DNA of 64,000 bases, taken from NCBI RefSeq assembly GCF_019880205.1, contig NZ_CP082292.1, positions 124,001-188,000 of the forward strand, written 5' to 3'. Of the stretch, positions 11,800 to 21,836 are shown piece after piece. This DNA comes from Pantoea alfalfae (lineage in GTDB: Bacteria; Pseudomonadota; Gammaproteobacteria; Enterobacterales; Enterobacteriaceae). Position 1 is the first letter of the stretch; the number at the start of each line of letters is the position of its first letter. The notes under the pieces were generated by a model. It worked only from the letters and a program-made list of their open reading frames with translations, was not told the origin of the DNA and did no database searches. A program made the position numbers and the translations under genes.

Positions 11800-13073
11800 T
11801 AGTGGGCCCGTGGTGGCAGATGCGGTTCGAGTAACTGTAGCAGACGCTGAAGCGCACCCTGGTTCTGGTGCAGTACGTCTACCGCATGGCGTCCGTAATA
11901 ACGGCGATAATCATCATCCTGTAACAGGTTGGTGACCTCTTTTTCCAGTGAAATTACGTCGGTGACGGTAATCAGACCCTGGCCTTCCTGCAACTTACTG
12001 CAGATATCTTTGAAGTTCCAGATGTGAGGCCCCATCAGCACCGGAAGCGCATGGGCAGCGGGTTCCAGCGGGTTATGTCCGCCCCGCTCAACCAGGCTGC
12101 CGCCGACAAACGCCAGATCGGCGATGCCGTAAAGCAGCATCAGTTCACCCATTGAGTCGCCGATGACCACCTGCGTGGAACCCGAAGGGATCTCACCGCT
12201 GCTGCGCAGGATAAAGCTGAAGCCGCGTTCCTGCGTCAGTTCGCGCGCATCGTTAAAGCGTTCAGGATGGCGGGGAACCAGAATCAGCAGCAGATCCGGA
12301 AACGTCTGCAGCAGGCGACGATGGGTATCCAGCACGATGGCCTCTTCGCCTTCGTGCGTGCTGGTGGCGATCCACACCGGGCGACGCGGCGCCCACTGGC
12401 GACGCAGCGTTACCGCTCTGGCGGCCAGCTCTGGCGTCACAGAAATATCAAACTTCAGGCTGCCGGTAATCGCCAGCTGTGAACGTTTCAGGCCCAGACT
12501 CAGGAAGCGGTCGCCATCTTCCGTATTCTGTGCCGCAATCAGCGTGATGCTCTGCAACAGCTGGCGCATGAATTTCCCCAGCTTGCGATAGCCTTTGGCG
12601 GAGCGGGCCGAGAGGCGGGCATTGGCGATCACCAACGGAATGTTACGCTGGTGCAGAATGCGGATAATATTTGGCCACAGCTCCGTTTCCATGATGATCA
12701 CCAGCCGTGGATTAACCGTATCCAGAAAACGATTAATCGAACCTGGCAGATCATAAGGCAGATAGACGTGATGCACATCTTTGCCAAAAGCAGATTGCGC
12801 CCGCTCAGAGCCGGTCGGCGTCATGGTAGTGACGGTAATCGGCAGGGTGGGGTAACGATGACGCAGTGCGCGCACCAGCGGAATCGCGGCCAGCGTTTCA
12901 CCCACAGAAACCGAGTGCAGCACAATGCCGTCGGGCTTCACTTTGCCGACACAATAGCCATAGCGTTCTGCCCAGCGTTTGCGATAGGCAGGCGCTTTAC
13001 GACCGCGCAGCCACAGGCGCAGCCAGATCAGTGGCTGAATGAAGTAGAGCAATGCGGTGTAAATGGTCGTCAT
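11799..13073 (-). CDS. waaA: 3-deoxy-D-manno-octulosonic acid (Kdo) transferase
   Basis: An inner-membrane-associated GT30 enzyme that adds two Kdo residues to lipid IVA, the committed step of inner core assembly. 424 residues (E. coli 425). An N-terminal hydrophobic anchor is followed by [19 protein letters not shown], then the C-terminal domain with [27 protein letters not shown] split over the family's donor-binding region. It is followed directly by waaE and coaD. Confidence 0.96.
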
Positions 13074-13165
13074 AGTTACCGTTACGGCAGGTTCGCGTCT
13101 AAAAACAGATTAAAATGAGATGGCGGCATGTTATCAGAAACCCCGCATGCACTCATCCCGGATTG

Positions 13166-14299
13166 TCAGTTGCTACTCAGTACCTGCTGATAAAGCGAAG
13201 TCAGCGCCTGCGCCAGCTGTTGTGGACCATAAGGTTCAATTTTGCGCCGCGCTGCGTCACCCATTCGTGAATCGACAGAAAGCGGCGGTATTGCATTAAC
13301 CGCCTGATTCAATCCATCGATATCCAGGGCATCACAGACGAAGCCCTCCTGACCAGCGGTAATAAATTCCGCGCCACCGCAACCGGTGCTGGTAATTACC
13401 GGTAAACCGCAGGCCATCGCCTCCAGCACCACATTCGGAAAGGGATCATAGAGCGTGGGCAGCAGCAGGCCATCCGCCGCGTGATAGAACGGCTGCACAT
13501 CCTGCTGTACGCCGACAAAGCGCAGGCGGTCCAGGCAGTGAAGCTGGTTTGCCAGCTGCTGGTAACGTTGTAATTGTTTATCCTGACCCACCACAATCAG
13601 ATAACGATCGCTGGCAGCCAGCGCCTGTATCGCCGCTTTCAACCCCTTGCGTTCAAAGCCGGAGCCGACATAAATCAGTACGGTAGCGGCATCGGGCAGC
13701 GCCAGCTGCTGACGGGTGGCGCGACGTGCAGCTTCCGTGGCGGGCTGGAAACGGCTGGCGTCGATAGCATTATGAATAACGTGGATTTTTCCGGCGTCGA
13801 GCGAGAAACAGCGCAGGATATCGCGCTTAACCATCTCTGAATTACAGATCACCGCTTTCAGCGTTGGAGAGTTAAACATCTCCGCTTCCGCCTGCAGAAC
13901 ATAGCGATGGTAAGGACTAAGCACAGCACTCAGCCGTTGCCATGATGAGACGATGCGGGCGCGCTGTTCCAGCCACACGCGATGCACGCCATCACCCGCA
14001 CGGAAAATGTCACAGCCGGCGATGCGCTCATGGCTTTGTACAATATCGAACTTTTCGCGCTCCCAGCAGGCGCGTGCTGCCCGGGCAAAACCGCGCTCAC
14101 GTGAGACCCGGCCCAGCTTTGCCGGATTACAGATATGCAGATGCCAGTCTGGATTGGGCGTGCCCTGCCAGCTGCGGGTAATGATGTTGAGATCGAGTCT
14201 TTCGCTGCCCAGCGCTTCCAGCGCGCGTGAGATAAAACGTTCAGCACCGCCATCCGGACGATATTTCTGCCGGACAATCGCCAGCCGTAACTTACTCAT
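13166..14299 (-). CDS. wabG: GT4 core glycosyltransferase, probable WabG (galacturonosyltransferase)
   Basis: 377 residues of GT4 type. It starts RLAIVRQKYRPDGGAERFISRALEAL and has the retaining-transferase motif PFPNVVLEAMACGLPVITS near the C-terminus. In Klebsiella and Serratia the gene at this place, next to waaQ, is WabG, which adds galacturonic acid to heptose II. The N-terminus and gene order fit that assignment as I remember it, but the sugar cannot be read from sequence. Its start overlaps the end of waaQ by eight bases. A 92-base gap separates it from waaA. Confidence 0.72.
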   Translation of the reverse strand: MSKLRLAIVRQKYRPDGGAERFISRALEALGSERLDLNIITRSWQGTPNPDWHLHICNPAKLGRVSRERGFARAARACWEREKFDIVQSHERIAGCDIFRAGDGVHRVWLEQRARIVSSWQRLSAVLSPYHRYVLQAEAEMFNSPTLKAVICNSEMVKRDILRCFSLDAGKIHVIHNAIDASRFQPATEAARRATRQQLALPDAATVLIYVGSGFERKGLKAAIQALAASDRYLIVVGQDKQLQRYQQLANQLHCLDRLRFVGVQQDVQPFYHAADGLLLPTLYDPFPNVVLEAMACGLPVITSTGCGGAEFITAGQEGFVCDALDIDGLNQAVNAIPPLSVDSRMGDAARRKIEPYGPQQLAQALTSLYQQVLSSN

Positions 14300-15368
14300 T
14301 CAGGTAGCTCCTCGCTGCCGCGACCACATCCTTTACCGGAATGGCCGAGAGATAACGCTGGTCAGTTTTGGTGTCGATGGAATCAGGTGAGGGCAGCGGG
14401 CCATAATCACCCGCCCAGATAACATGATTGTTATCACCCCAGGGCCGCCAGTGCTGCAGCTTGGTCGGACCAAAAAGTGCGATACAGGGTGTTTCAAGCG
14501 CGGCAGCCATATGCATTGGCGCAGAGTCGACACCAATAAACAGCCGGGCATGATCGATCAATGCCGCCAGCTGCGGTAGCGTGAACTGACCCGCCAGCGA
14601 AACCACGTCAGGCGACGCACAGCGCGCGCGAATGCGGTTAATCATTGCCAGCTCCTGTTTGTCCGGCCCGGCGGTCAGAACCACTTTGCGGCCCGGTTGC
14701 GCCAGCTGCTCAAGTGTGGCCGCAACGCTCTCTTCTTCCCAGCATTTAAAGCCCCAGCGCGAAGTCGGCTGCACCACAATATAGGGCGCGGCAATATGAT
14801 GTTCTGCCAGTCGGGCCAGCACGATTTGCCGATCAGCGTCGCTGTAGTGCATGGAGACACGTGCGCCATCGCTGCTGATGCCGAGGGGGGCCAGCGCCGA
14901 CATGTTCTGTTCAACGGTATGCAGTTTGCTGTGATTGTGTGTGGGGACCAGCCGGTTGTGACACCAGCGCCACAGGGCGTTATCGCGTTTTTTGAACGCA
15001 AAACCGATACGGACGGGTGCCCCGGACAACCGCGTAATCAGGGCCGCGCGCCACTGATCGGCCAGGTTAATCACCAGATCATAATGCGCGTCACGTACGG
15101 CGCGAATCAATGCACGCTCATGGCCCAGCTTGCGCCAGGTTCCCTCCTGTTTCCATTTGCGATCGATGACGTGCAAATGGCGGATGGCCGGATGCGCTTC
15201 CAGCATCGGACGCGTTTCCTGATAGAGCAATACGTCGATGCTGGCCTGCGGGTAACGCTGACGAAGCGCATTAATGGCGGGCGTTGTGAGCAGCATGTCA
15301 CCATGGTGGCGCAGCTTAATCAGTAATATATTTTTTGGAGAGATGTTTGCTGGAGTCAGGCTGGCCAT
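14292..15368 (-). CDS. waaQ: LPS heptosyltransferase III (WaaQ)
   Basis: A GT9 heptosyltransferase of about 358 residues that adds the branch heptose III to heptose II. The start has the hallmark NILLIKLRHHGDMLLTTPAINALR, and the C-terminal ADP-heptose region has FIGVDSAPMHMAAALETPCIALFGPTK in parts. An ATG is available at 15368; the frame also allows a TTG two codons earlier. No clear ribosome site is seen at either. It is the first gene after a 73-base gap from the upstream GT2 gene and is coupled to wabG. Confidence 0.9.
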   Translation of the reverse strand: MASLTPANISPKNILLIKLRHHGDMLLTTPAINALRQRYPQASIDVLLYQETRPMLEAHPAIRHLHVIDRKWKQEGTWRKLGHERALIRAVRDAHYDLVINLADQWRAALITRLSGAPVRIGFAFKKRDNALWRWCHNRLVPTHNHSKLHTVEQNMSALAPLGISSDGARVSMHYSDADRQIVLARLAEHHIAAPYIVVQPTSRWGFKCWEEESVAATLEQLAQPGRKVVLTAGPDKQELAMINRIRARCASPDVVSLAGQFTLPQLAALIDHARLFIGVDSAPMHMAAALETPCIALFGPTKLQHWRPWGDNNHVIWAGDYGPLPSPDSIDTKTDQRYLSAIPVKDVVAAARSYLNE

Positions 15369-15441
15369 AAACAAGAGTTCTCAGAATTCAGTGAACCGAT
15401 TGTAGGGCAAACCCTTTTTAGGATAAAGCCAGCCTCAAAGG

Positions 15442-16428
15442 TTATTTATCACGCCAGCGATAGAGCCGTGCCAGCCATAACAGCAGCTGATACCACTGCT
15501 TAATTCCCCGGGCATTCCGTAGCATGCGCAGGTGCGTCCCGGTCGTGAACAGATCGGCAATGATCGCCTGACGTGCGCGGGCATCAGGCTCACGCCTCAC
15601 ACTGTGACAAACGCTCAGGGCTTCATGGGTTACCTGATAGTGAAACGACGGGTAGATTTTCACGCGGTCACGATAGCGGGTGTTGAGCTCTTCAAGCAGC
15701 CGCGCAATCTTCAGGTAGTGACGCTGATATTCAACGTTACGCTCGCCGGTACGTTTGCGGTTGCTGATTGAAGCATCGTGCATATAGTAGCGATAGAGCA
15801 CTGCTTCAGTATACCGCACGCGTTTTGCCAGCAGCATAAACTCGGTGGTCCAGGGAATATCCTGATGATGCAGGCCCGGCTCAAACTGTAAATGATGCTG
15901 CTCAATCAGTTCCCGGCGATAGATGCCCAGCCAGACCACATGCATATAACGATGCGTTTTCAGCGCGGTATTGAGCCAGTCGGCACCGCTCAGTACCGGT
16001 GTGCTGCGCAGGCGATCCAGCGGAATCAGCGGTTTTACCCGCTGACTGTGTTTAAAGAACCACTCGGCGTTGCACTGGGCAGCATCCAGATTGTCCGCTT
16101 CTGCCATCGTCACCAGCGTCTGATACATATCGGGCTGCATGGTGTCATCTGCATCCGGAAAGGTGACATATTTCCCGTGGGCTATCGCCAGACCAGCGTT
16201 ACGGGCGCGCGACACGCCGCCGTTTTCCTGATGAATCACACGAATATGAGAGTGCTGCTGTGCATACTGGTCAGCGCGCTCACCTGAGCCGTCGGTTGAA
16301 CCGTCATCGACAATGATGATCTCCAGCGAGGTCAGCGTCTGCGCCAGCAGTGACTGCATGAACTCATCAAACATGCTGCCCGCATTGAACATCGGCGTAA
16401 TGATACTCAGCAAAGGAGAAGTACTCAT
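15442..16428 (-). CDS. GT2 family glycosyltransferase of the LPS core block
   Basis: About 328 residues from the chosen ATG. The N-terminal GT-A domain opens LLSIITPMFNAGSMFDEFMQSLL and has IIIVDDGSTDGS, ENGGVSRARNAGL and the metal site FPDADDT; the C-terminal half is helical and rich in Arg and Tyr. It resembles LPS and capsule GT2 transferases that add hexoses, but donor and acceptor cannot be told. The start is uncertain: the frame runs 22 codons further to a TTG and no ribosome site stands out. The family pattern usually starts just before the LLSIITP strand. It lies inside the core block with gaps on both sides, so it may be a variable outer-core gene. Confidence 0.8.
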   Translation of the reverse strand: MSTSPLLSIITPMFNAGSMFDEFMQSLLAQTLTSLEIIIVDDGSTDGSGERADQYAQQHSHIRVIHQENGGVSRARNAGLAIAHGKYVTFPDADDTMQPDMYQTLVTMAEADNLDAAQCNAEWFFKHSQRVKPLIPLDRLRSTPVLSGADWLNTALKTHRYMHVVWLGIYRRELIEQHHLQFEPGLHHQDIPWTTEFMLLAKRVRYTEAVLYRYYMHDASISNRKRTGERNVEYQRHYLKIARLLEELNTRYRDRVKIYPSFHYQVTHEALSVCHSVRREPDARARQAIIADLFTTGTHLRMLRNARGIKQWYQLLLWLARLYRWRDK

Positions 16429-16755
16429 CACGCTATCTGCACCCGCGTTGAATCCATTGCGAAAGGGCGTTGCCTCGTCATAAATCATTTCCAAATCAGC
16501 AGAGTGGAATCAGGAAGTTCACGATTATAAGACGGTGTGGCTTTCCTGCTTTACTAAAAACCACGTCCGCCAGTAATAATGCGATATATGCGCTTTTTTT
16601 ACGCAACGTGGTCGTGCAGGTAAACAGATTATTATGTCGGCCTGCTGTCAGCGTCGTTATTACAGAGGTCATGGCAAACAGCCAGCGGGATAAATGACGG
16701 GAAAGTCAGGCGCTGAAATAACAGCGCCCGCATCAATCTGATAAACCTGAGCGCG
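16429..16755. other. Non-coding gap inside the LPS core block
   Basis: Over 300 bases between the GT8 and GT2 genes in a block whose other genes mostly overlap. It is somewhat AT-richer than its surroundings (about 16540-16640). No gene, JUMPstart or ops element was recognised. It may carry a promoter for the downstream core genes or be a remnant of a lost gene. Confidence 0.4.
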
Positions 16756-17760
16756 CTACTGCTCGCTCTTTTTAAAAAACTTGAGACTGACATACTTCAT
16801 CATCCAGTTCAGGCTTTCGCCATACTGTTTCTGATGCCATTTTACGCGGGCGAATCGCTTCATCTCTTTATAATGTTTTGGCGTATCAAGCGGTTGTGAA
16901 GCCCAGGGTGAGCGCTGGTAATAGCTATAGTAGCGCTCGGAAAGATCGCTGCCAGCCCATGCATGCCAGGGTTTGCATTTACCGGTGTAGTGAATCATCA
17001 CCGTCTCTTCAGGCACGCCCGAGTGATCCCAGACTTTATTGGCGATGATGTCGTAAATATGGTTATAGCGGTCCGGCAGGATCAGAATCTCACTCTCCAG
17101 CACAATATTCAGCGCATCCTGATCCGGGAAACCAAACGCTGCGCCTCGCGTCACCAGCACGTCGGTAATGCGCGCGGTGGTCTGCCTTTCGAGCCAGCGT
17201 GGAATATTGATCAGCATAAAGCCGGAGTTAAAATAGTGGTGATGCTTCAGTCCCAGCCTTGCGCACTGGTTCTGCCGCGCCCGTGGTGTGTCGTTACAGG
17301 CCGCCAGCGTATAATCCGTGATATCCAGGGCGAACAGAGGAGAGTAATCGCCCACCACCAGGGTATCCGCATCAATATAGATCACCCGATCGCTATAGCT
17401 TGCCACAGTTTCAGGGATCAGAAAGCGGTAGTGGATGCTTTTAGGATAGCGGCCCACAGCAGGCAACTGATCAACCCAGGCACGGTTAAATATATGCAGC
17501 GTGATCGCCAGACGATGGCCCGTGGCCAGCGATCGCAGTTTTTCCACATCCTCTTCGCAAAGCGAGTCTGAAAAAACATGAGCGTGGAAAGCGGTATCAG
17601 GATGATGGCTGAGAAGTGAAAACAACGTAATGCCCAGGCCACGCGCGTAGGCGTAGTTGATGCCAAACGCAACATGAACCGGATTATCATCCGTGTCAGC
17701 AAGCGTGTTAACCAGCAGCTGACTTTGCTGAACGGCCTCAGCAAGAGGGGTAATTGCCAT
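16756..17760 (-). CDS. GT8 family LPS core glycosyltransferase (WaaO/WaaJ type)
   Basis: 334 residues of GT8 type, the family of LPS alpha-glucosyl- and galactosyltransferases (WaaI, WaaJ, WaaO). Visible are HVAFGINYAYARGLGITLFSLL at the start of the fold, the DXD site at D130/D132 (VIYIDADTLV), FNSGFMLINIPRW and the C-terminal HYTGKCKPWHAW with family residues H, G, K, P, W. The C-terminal 40 residues are basic, as in membrane-associated transferases. It most likely adds an outer core hexose; which one is unknown. It lies nine bases after the GT9 gene. Confidence 0.85.
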   Translation of the reverse strand: MAITPLAEAVQQSQLLVNTLADTDDNPVHVAFGINYAYARGLGITLFSLLSHHPDTAFHAHVFSDSLCEEDVEKLRSLATGHRLAITLHIFNRAWVDQLPAVGRYPKSIHYRFLIPETVASYSDRVIYIDADTLVVGDYSPLFALDITDYTLAACNDTPRARQNQCARLGLKHHHYFNSGFMLINIPRWLERQTTARITDVLVTRGAAFGFPDQDALNIVLESEILILPDRYNHIYDIIANKVWDHSGVPEETVMIHYTGKCKPWHAWAGSDLSERYYSYYQRSPWASQPLDTPKHYKEMKRFARVKWHQKQYGESLNWMMKYVSLKFFKKSEQ

Positions 17761-17769
17761 TACGCTTCA

Positions 17770-18846
17770 CTATTCCAGATTATGAGTAATAAACGTTTGT
17801 ATTCTAGTCAGTTTATCGTGATCCAGCCCGAATAATTTTTCAGCAGGCTGATCAAACTGAAAACGGGTGGCAAAAACGAACGTCGACGCAGCAATATTAT
17901 CCGGTCCGATAAACAAAACGTTATTGACCGGACGCTGTTCCCGGACTTCACACGGGCCATAAAGCATGATCACCGGTATCTGCTGCGCATCCGCAATATA
18001 AGCATTGCCAGAGTCAGAGGAGATGTAGAAATCCATCTGTGCAATGGCCCACGGAACCTCTTCCAGTTTTAGCTCACCAATCAGACTGACGATATTCTCT
18101 TTCGGGCCGGTCAGGCTCAGTAACTCATCCAGCCACGGCTGCTCAGCCGGTGGGCCAAACACATAAAAGGTGCAGGGCAGGTCAGCCAGCGACGCCATCA
18201 GCTGCTGCCAGATGCTGGCAGGAATGGTTTTAGCCCGATTACCGGCAGAAATACTGATGCCAATTTTAATGCCGCTGCGCGGATTAAGCAGCGCGGCGGG
18301 CGGCGCAGGCGGCTGCCAGAGCGGTGAGGTCGCATGCTTGGGGAAATCGGTGTAGCGGTAGTCACGATTAATCAGCTTCAGGTAGCTGTCGAGCGTTAAA
18401 TCCGTTTTGGTGTGGTCGACAATACCGCTGGCGCTGCGATAGAAGGTCTTATGGTAGGACTTACGCAGATAGGTGCGCAGAAACTGCTTGTTCGGTGCGT
18501 TGCATAACGCGGCAAAGAACAGGTTTACGCTGTTTGGCTGCACCAGATAGACGTTGTCATAGCGATTCATCAGCGTGAACGCGAGCTTCAGTTTGGCAAA
18601 AAAGCTGCGCTTCGCCTCTTCAATCAGGAAATAGCGGCTGACCGTGTCATCGTGACGCGCCAGCGGCTCCACTGCTTTGCTGATCAGCAGCTCAGACTGA
18701 CCCAGCGCACGCAGCATCGGGGTGATATTGATGAAATCACCAATCTTCGCTGTCTGAATGATCAGGCTGCGTCCCGTTGGCCGATAAAACAGCCGCATTA
18801 TGGCCCGGAAAGGCAGCAACAGCAGGTAGATCAGCACATAGTTCAT
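17770..18846 (-). CDS. GT9 family glycosyltransferase (heptosyltransferase-like)
   Basis: 358 residues, related to the heptosyltransferases WaaC/F/Q but distinct from all three. The N-terminal domain holds RSLIIQTAKIGDFINITPMLRAL, and the C-terminal donor domain has GISISAGNRAKTIP and FYISSDSGNAYIADAQQIPVIMLYGPCE, equivalent to the D-S-G/A stretch of the family. A short hydrophobic N-terminus may anchor it to the membrane. It overlaps waaC by an ATGA, so it belongs to the hldD-waaF-waaC transcript. It could add an extra heptose or another sugar to the core. Confidence 0.78.
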   Translation of the reverse strand: MNYVLIYLLLLPFRAIMRLFYRPTGRSLIIQTAKIGDFINITPMLRALGQSELLISKAVEPLARHDDTVSRYFLIEEAKRSFFAKLKLAFTLMNRYDNVYLVQPNSVNLFFAALCNAPNKQFLRTYLRKSYHKTFYRSASGIVDHTKTDLTLDSYLKLINRDYRYTDFPKHATSPLWQPPAPPAALLNPRSGIKIGISISAGNRAKTIPASIWQQLMASLADLPCTFYVFGPPAEQPWLDELLSLTGPKENIVSLIGELKLEEVPWAIAQMDFYISSDSGNAYIADAQQIPVIMLYGPCEVREQRPVNNVLFIGPDNIAASTFVFATRFQFDQPAEKLFGLDHDKLTRIQTFITHNLE

Positions 18847-19820
18847 GGCATGTTTTCCGTAATAACGGCACGCAGTTTCTCTGCCACCGTGTCAGCAGTC
18901 AGCTCCGCCAGATTATGATTCGGGGCGCTCAGTGCCTGTTGGTTCTGCCCGTAACCGCCAATCAATCCGGGATCGGTCGGACCATACAGCGTGAGGTTGG
19001 GGCGATCCAGTGCCGCCGTCAGATGGCTTAATCCGGTATCCACTGAGACCACCGCCTGTGCGCCCGCCAGCTGTTGTGCTATCGCTTCCAGCGTCAGCTT
19101 AGGCAGTACATCGACATGCTCAAATCCTTCTGCAAGGCGCTGCGCACGCTGATGCTCATGTTCAGCCCCCCAGGGCAATTTCACCCGCAGCCCGCTGGGC
19201 TGCATCTGCTCAATCAGCTCTCGCCAGTGTGATTCCGGCCAGTGCTTGTTGTCACGCGTCGTGGCATGCAGAAAGACCAGGTAATGATGTGCGTCAGCGG
19301 GCAGATGATGCAGAAAGTGTCCGGCAATCGCGTAGTCACCCTGGTTTTGCGGTTTTTCATAGCCCAGGCTTTTAGCGAACAGTTCGCGTGTCCGCTCAAC
19401 CGCATGTTGGTGCTTACTGATTTCATGGCGGACGTCATACCACCAGCTGGCAAACGGCTCACGCGCGCTGCGGCTGTCCTGCCCATGCTTCACCCCTTTC
19501 GATAAGCGGGTAACCAGTGCGGCACTTTTGATTAGCCCCTGCGCATCAATGACGACGTCGTACTCACGCGACTGTAACGCGCGCTTAAACAGCACACGCT
19601 CTTCACGCTGCTGACTGCCAAACCAGTGTTTGCGCCAGCGGCGGATTGCGACCGGTAGCACTTTATCGACCGCAGGATGCCAGCCAGGGATCTGCGCGAA
19701 GTTCTCTTCCACCACCCAGTCGAAACGGATGCCGGGGATAGCATGCATCGCATCGGTCAGTGCCGGCAGTGAATGCAGCACATCACCCATTGAAGAGGTT
19801 TTAACAATCAGGACGTGCAT
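18843..19820 (-). CDS. waaC: LPS heptosyltransferase I
   Basis: Adds the first L-glycero-D-manno-heptose to Kdo. 325 residues, GT9 family. MHVLIVKTSSMGDVLHSLPALTDA carries the catalytic Asp region (D13), and the C-terminal domain has AQAVVSVDTGLSHLTAALDRPNLTLYGPTDP across the donor site. Its first codons overlap the end of waaF by 13 bases. Confidence 0.96.
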   Translation of the reverse strand: MHVLIVKTSSMGDVLHSLPALTDAMHAIPGIRFDWVVEENFAQIPGWHPAVDKVLPVAIRRWRKHWFGSQQREERVLFKRALQSREYDVVIDAQGLIKSAALVTRLSKGVKHGQDSRSAREPFASWWYDVRHEISKHQHAVERTRELFAKSLGYEKPQNQGDYAIAGHFLHHLPADAHHYLVFLHATTRDNKHWPESHWRELIEQMQPSGLRVKLPWGAEHEHQRAQRLAEGFEHVDVLPKLTLEAIAQQLAGAQAVVSVDTGLSHLTAALDRPNLTLYGPTDPGLIGGYGQNQQALSAPNHNLAELTADTVAEKLRAVITENMP

Positions 19821-20863
19821 GGCACCTCCTGTGGCGCGAGCAGTTCGCTCAGCGTCTGATGTACGCGCTCAGGCTGAATATCGATCAGGCTCTGGTGATA
19901 GCCCTGTCCGGCATCGCCTTTTCGCACTTTGTGATAGCCGGTAATCAGGCGAATAATACGTGCCTGACGCGCCAGCGGCGGCGTAAAGTCAGGGCTGCTC
20001 GGCCCATAGAGTGCCACCAGCGGACGGTCCAGCGCCGCAGCGATATGCATCAGGCCGGAGTCGTTGCTGACCACGGCGCGGCATTGCGCCAGCAGAATCA
20101 CTGCCTGTTCCAGCTGGGTTTCACCGGCCAGATTACGACAGTGGCCACGCGCCTCTTCGGGCAGCGTAGCAATAATCTCGTCGCCGGTCGGGCGATCTTT
20201 GGCGGAGCCAAACAGCACAATCTGGAAGCCGTCAGCAATCAGCTGACGGGCCAGCGTGGCGTAATGATAGTGCGGCCAGCGCTTGGCGGGGCCAAATTCA
20301 GCGCCCGGACAAAAACCGATGATCGGACGGGTCGCCGCGAGCTGAAACTGTGCGGCGGTCTCAATTTTTTCCTGCTCTTCAACCTGCAGTTTTGGCCACA
20401 ACAGCGGCTGTGGCAGCTGCGCCGCCGAGGCAACAGGGGTGTCATAGCCCAGCGCAACGTAGCGCTCAACCATGAGTGGAAACGCGGCTTTATCCAGCAC
20501 CCGCAAATCGTTCAGCAGGCCATAGCGCATTTCACCGCGCCAGCCGACGCGGCGTTTTATTCCGGCAAAGAAGGGGACCAGTGCCGACTTAAAGGAGTTA
20601 GGCAGCACATAAGCACGGTCGTAGTGACTGGCGCGCAGTACTTTTCCCAGCCGGCGACGCTCACCAATCTCCAGTGCGCCATGCCCGAGCGGCATCGCCA
20701 GCGCCTGATTTACCTCCGGCATGCGTGACAGTAATGGACGGCACCACGCGGGTGCCATCACATCAATCACTGCATCCGGATGTTCGGCCTTGAGTGTGCG
20801 ATAGAGACTTTGCGACATCATCATATCGCCGACCCACGACGGGCCGATTACCAGAATTTTCAT
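19808..20863 (-). CDS. waaF: LPS heptosyltransferase II
   Basis: Adds the second heptose to the inner core. 351 residues, GT9 family. Family marks are MKILVIGPSWVGDMMMSQSLYR, PNSFKSALVPFFAGI, GFCPGAEFGPAKRWP and VVSNDSGLMHIAAALDRPLVALYGPSSP (in parts). It lies 17 bases after hldD and overlaps waaC, so hldD-waaF-waaC form one operon as in E. coli. Confidence 0.97.
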   Translation of the reverse strand: MKILVIGPSWVGDMMMSQSLYRTLKAEHPDAVIDVMAPAWCRPLLSRMPEVNQALAMPLGHGALEIGERRRLGKVLRASHYDRAYVLPNSFKSALVPFFAGIKRRVGWRGEMRYGLLNDLRVLDKAAFPLMVERYVALGYDTPVASAAQLPQPLLWPKLQVEEQEKIETAAQFQLAATRPIIGFCPGAEFGPAKRWPHYHYATLARQLIADGFQIVLFGSAKDRPTGDEIIATLPEEARGHCRNLAGETQLEQAVILLAQCRAVVSNDSGLMHIAAALDRPLVALYGPSSPDFTPPLARQARIIRLITGYHKVRKGDAGQGYHQSLIDIQPERVHQTLSELLAPQEVPCTS

Positions 20864-20880
20864 CGCCGGAGCAGCTTCCT

Positions 20881-21813
20881 TTATGCGTTGCGGTTCAGCC
20901 AGACCATATATTCAGCGACGCCCTGCGCCACCGTTTTAAATGGCTTGTCGTAACCGGCAGCACGCAATTTAGTGAGATCGGCCTGCGTATAGGCCTGATA
21001 GCGTCCTTTGAGTTTCTCCGGGAACGGGATGTACTCGATCTGACCTTTCTGATGGAATTTCAGAACCGCATCAGCCACTTCCTGGAAGGATTCGGCGCGG
21101 CCTGTACCACAGTTATAAATCCCGGAGACGCCATTTTCCCAGCACCACAGGTTCACTTCTGCCACGTCATCAACGTGGATGAAATCACGCTTAAAGCCAT
21201 CGCTGCCTTCAAACAATTTTGGATTTTCATCGTTGCTGATCTGTGTGTTCAGATGGAAAGCAACGCTGGCCATGCTGCCTTTGTGGCCTTCGCGCGGTCC
21301 GTAGACGTTGAAATAGCGGAAGCCGCACACCGGCGAGTTCGCTTCCGGCAGCATCTGGCGGACGTAGTGGTCGAACAACATCTTGGAGTAGCCATAGACA
21401 TTCAGCGGCTGCTCATACTGACGCTCTTCGATGAAACTCTCGTTGCGTCCGCCGTAGGTGGCTGCGGAAGAGGCGTAAAGGAACGGGATCTCGCGCTCAA
21501 GACAGAAATGCAGCAGCTCTTTGGAGTACTGATAGTTGTTCTCCATCAAGTACTTGCCATCCCACTCAGTGGTGGAGGAGCAGGCGCCCTGATGGAAGAC
21601 CGCTTCGATCGGGCCTAAATCGTCGCCTGCGATCACGCTCATCAGGAACTCTTCTTTGTCCATGTAATCGACGATATCCAGGTCGACTAAATTGGCAAAC
21701 TTGGTGCCATCCTTCAGATTATCCACCACCAGAATGTCGGTGTGACCGCGATCGTTCAGCGCTTTGACGATGTTGCTGCCAATCATTCCTGCGCCGCCAG
21801 TTACGATAATCAT
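20881..21813 (-). CDS. hldD: ADP-L-glycero-D-manno-heptose 6-epimerase
   Basis: Makes the heptose donor used by WaaC, WaaF and WaaQ. 310 residues, as in E. coli. An extended short-chain dehydrogenase: the NADP-binding [16 protein letters not shown] at the N-terminus, the catalytic YGYSK, and [14 protein letters not shown] near the C-terminus. The frame extends 24 codons upstream, but AAGG seven bases before the ATG of MIIVTGG and the family N-terminus decide the start. It is the head of the LPS core block and divergent from kbl. Confidence 0.97.
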   Translation of the reverse strand: MIIVTGGAGMIGSNIVKALNDRGHTDILVVDNLKDGTKFANLVDLDIVDYMDKEEFLMSVIAGDDLGPIEAVFHQGACSSTTEWDGKYLMENNYQYSKELLHFCLEREIPFLYASSAATYGGRNESFIEERQYEQPLNVYGYSKMLFDHYVRQMLPEANSPVCGFRYFNVYGPREGHKGSMASVAFHLNTQISNDENPKLFEGSDGFKRDFIHVDDVAEVNLWCWENGVSGIYNCGTGRAESFQEVADAVLKFHQKGQIEYIPFPEKLKGRYQAYTQADLTKLRAAGYDKPFKTVAQGVAEYMVWLNRNA

Positions 21814-21836
21814 GTTGTTACCTTCAACGTTGTGGG

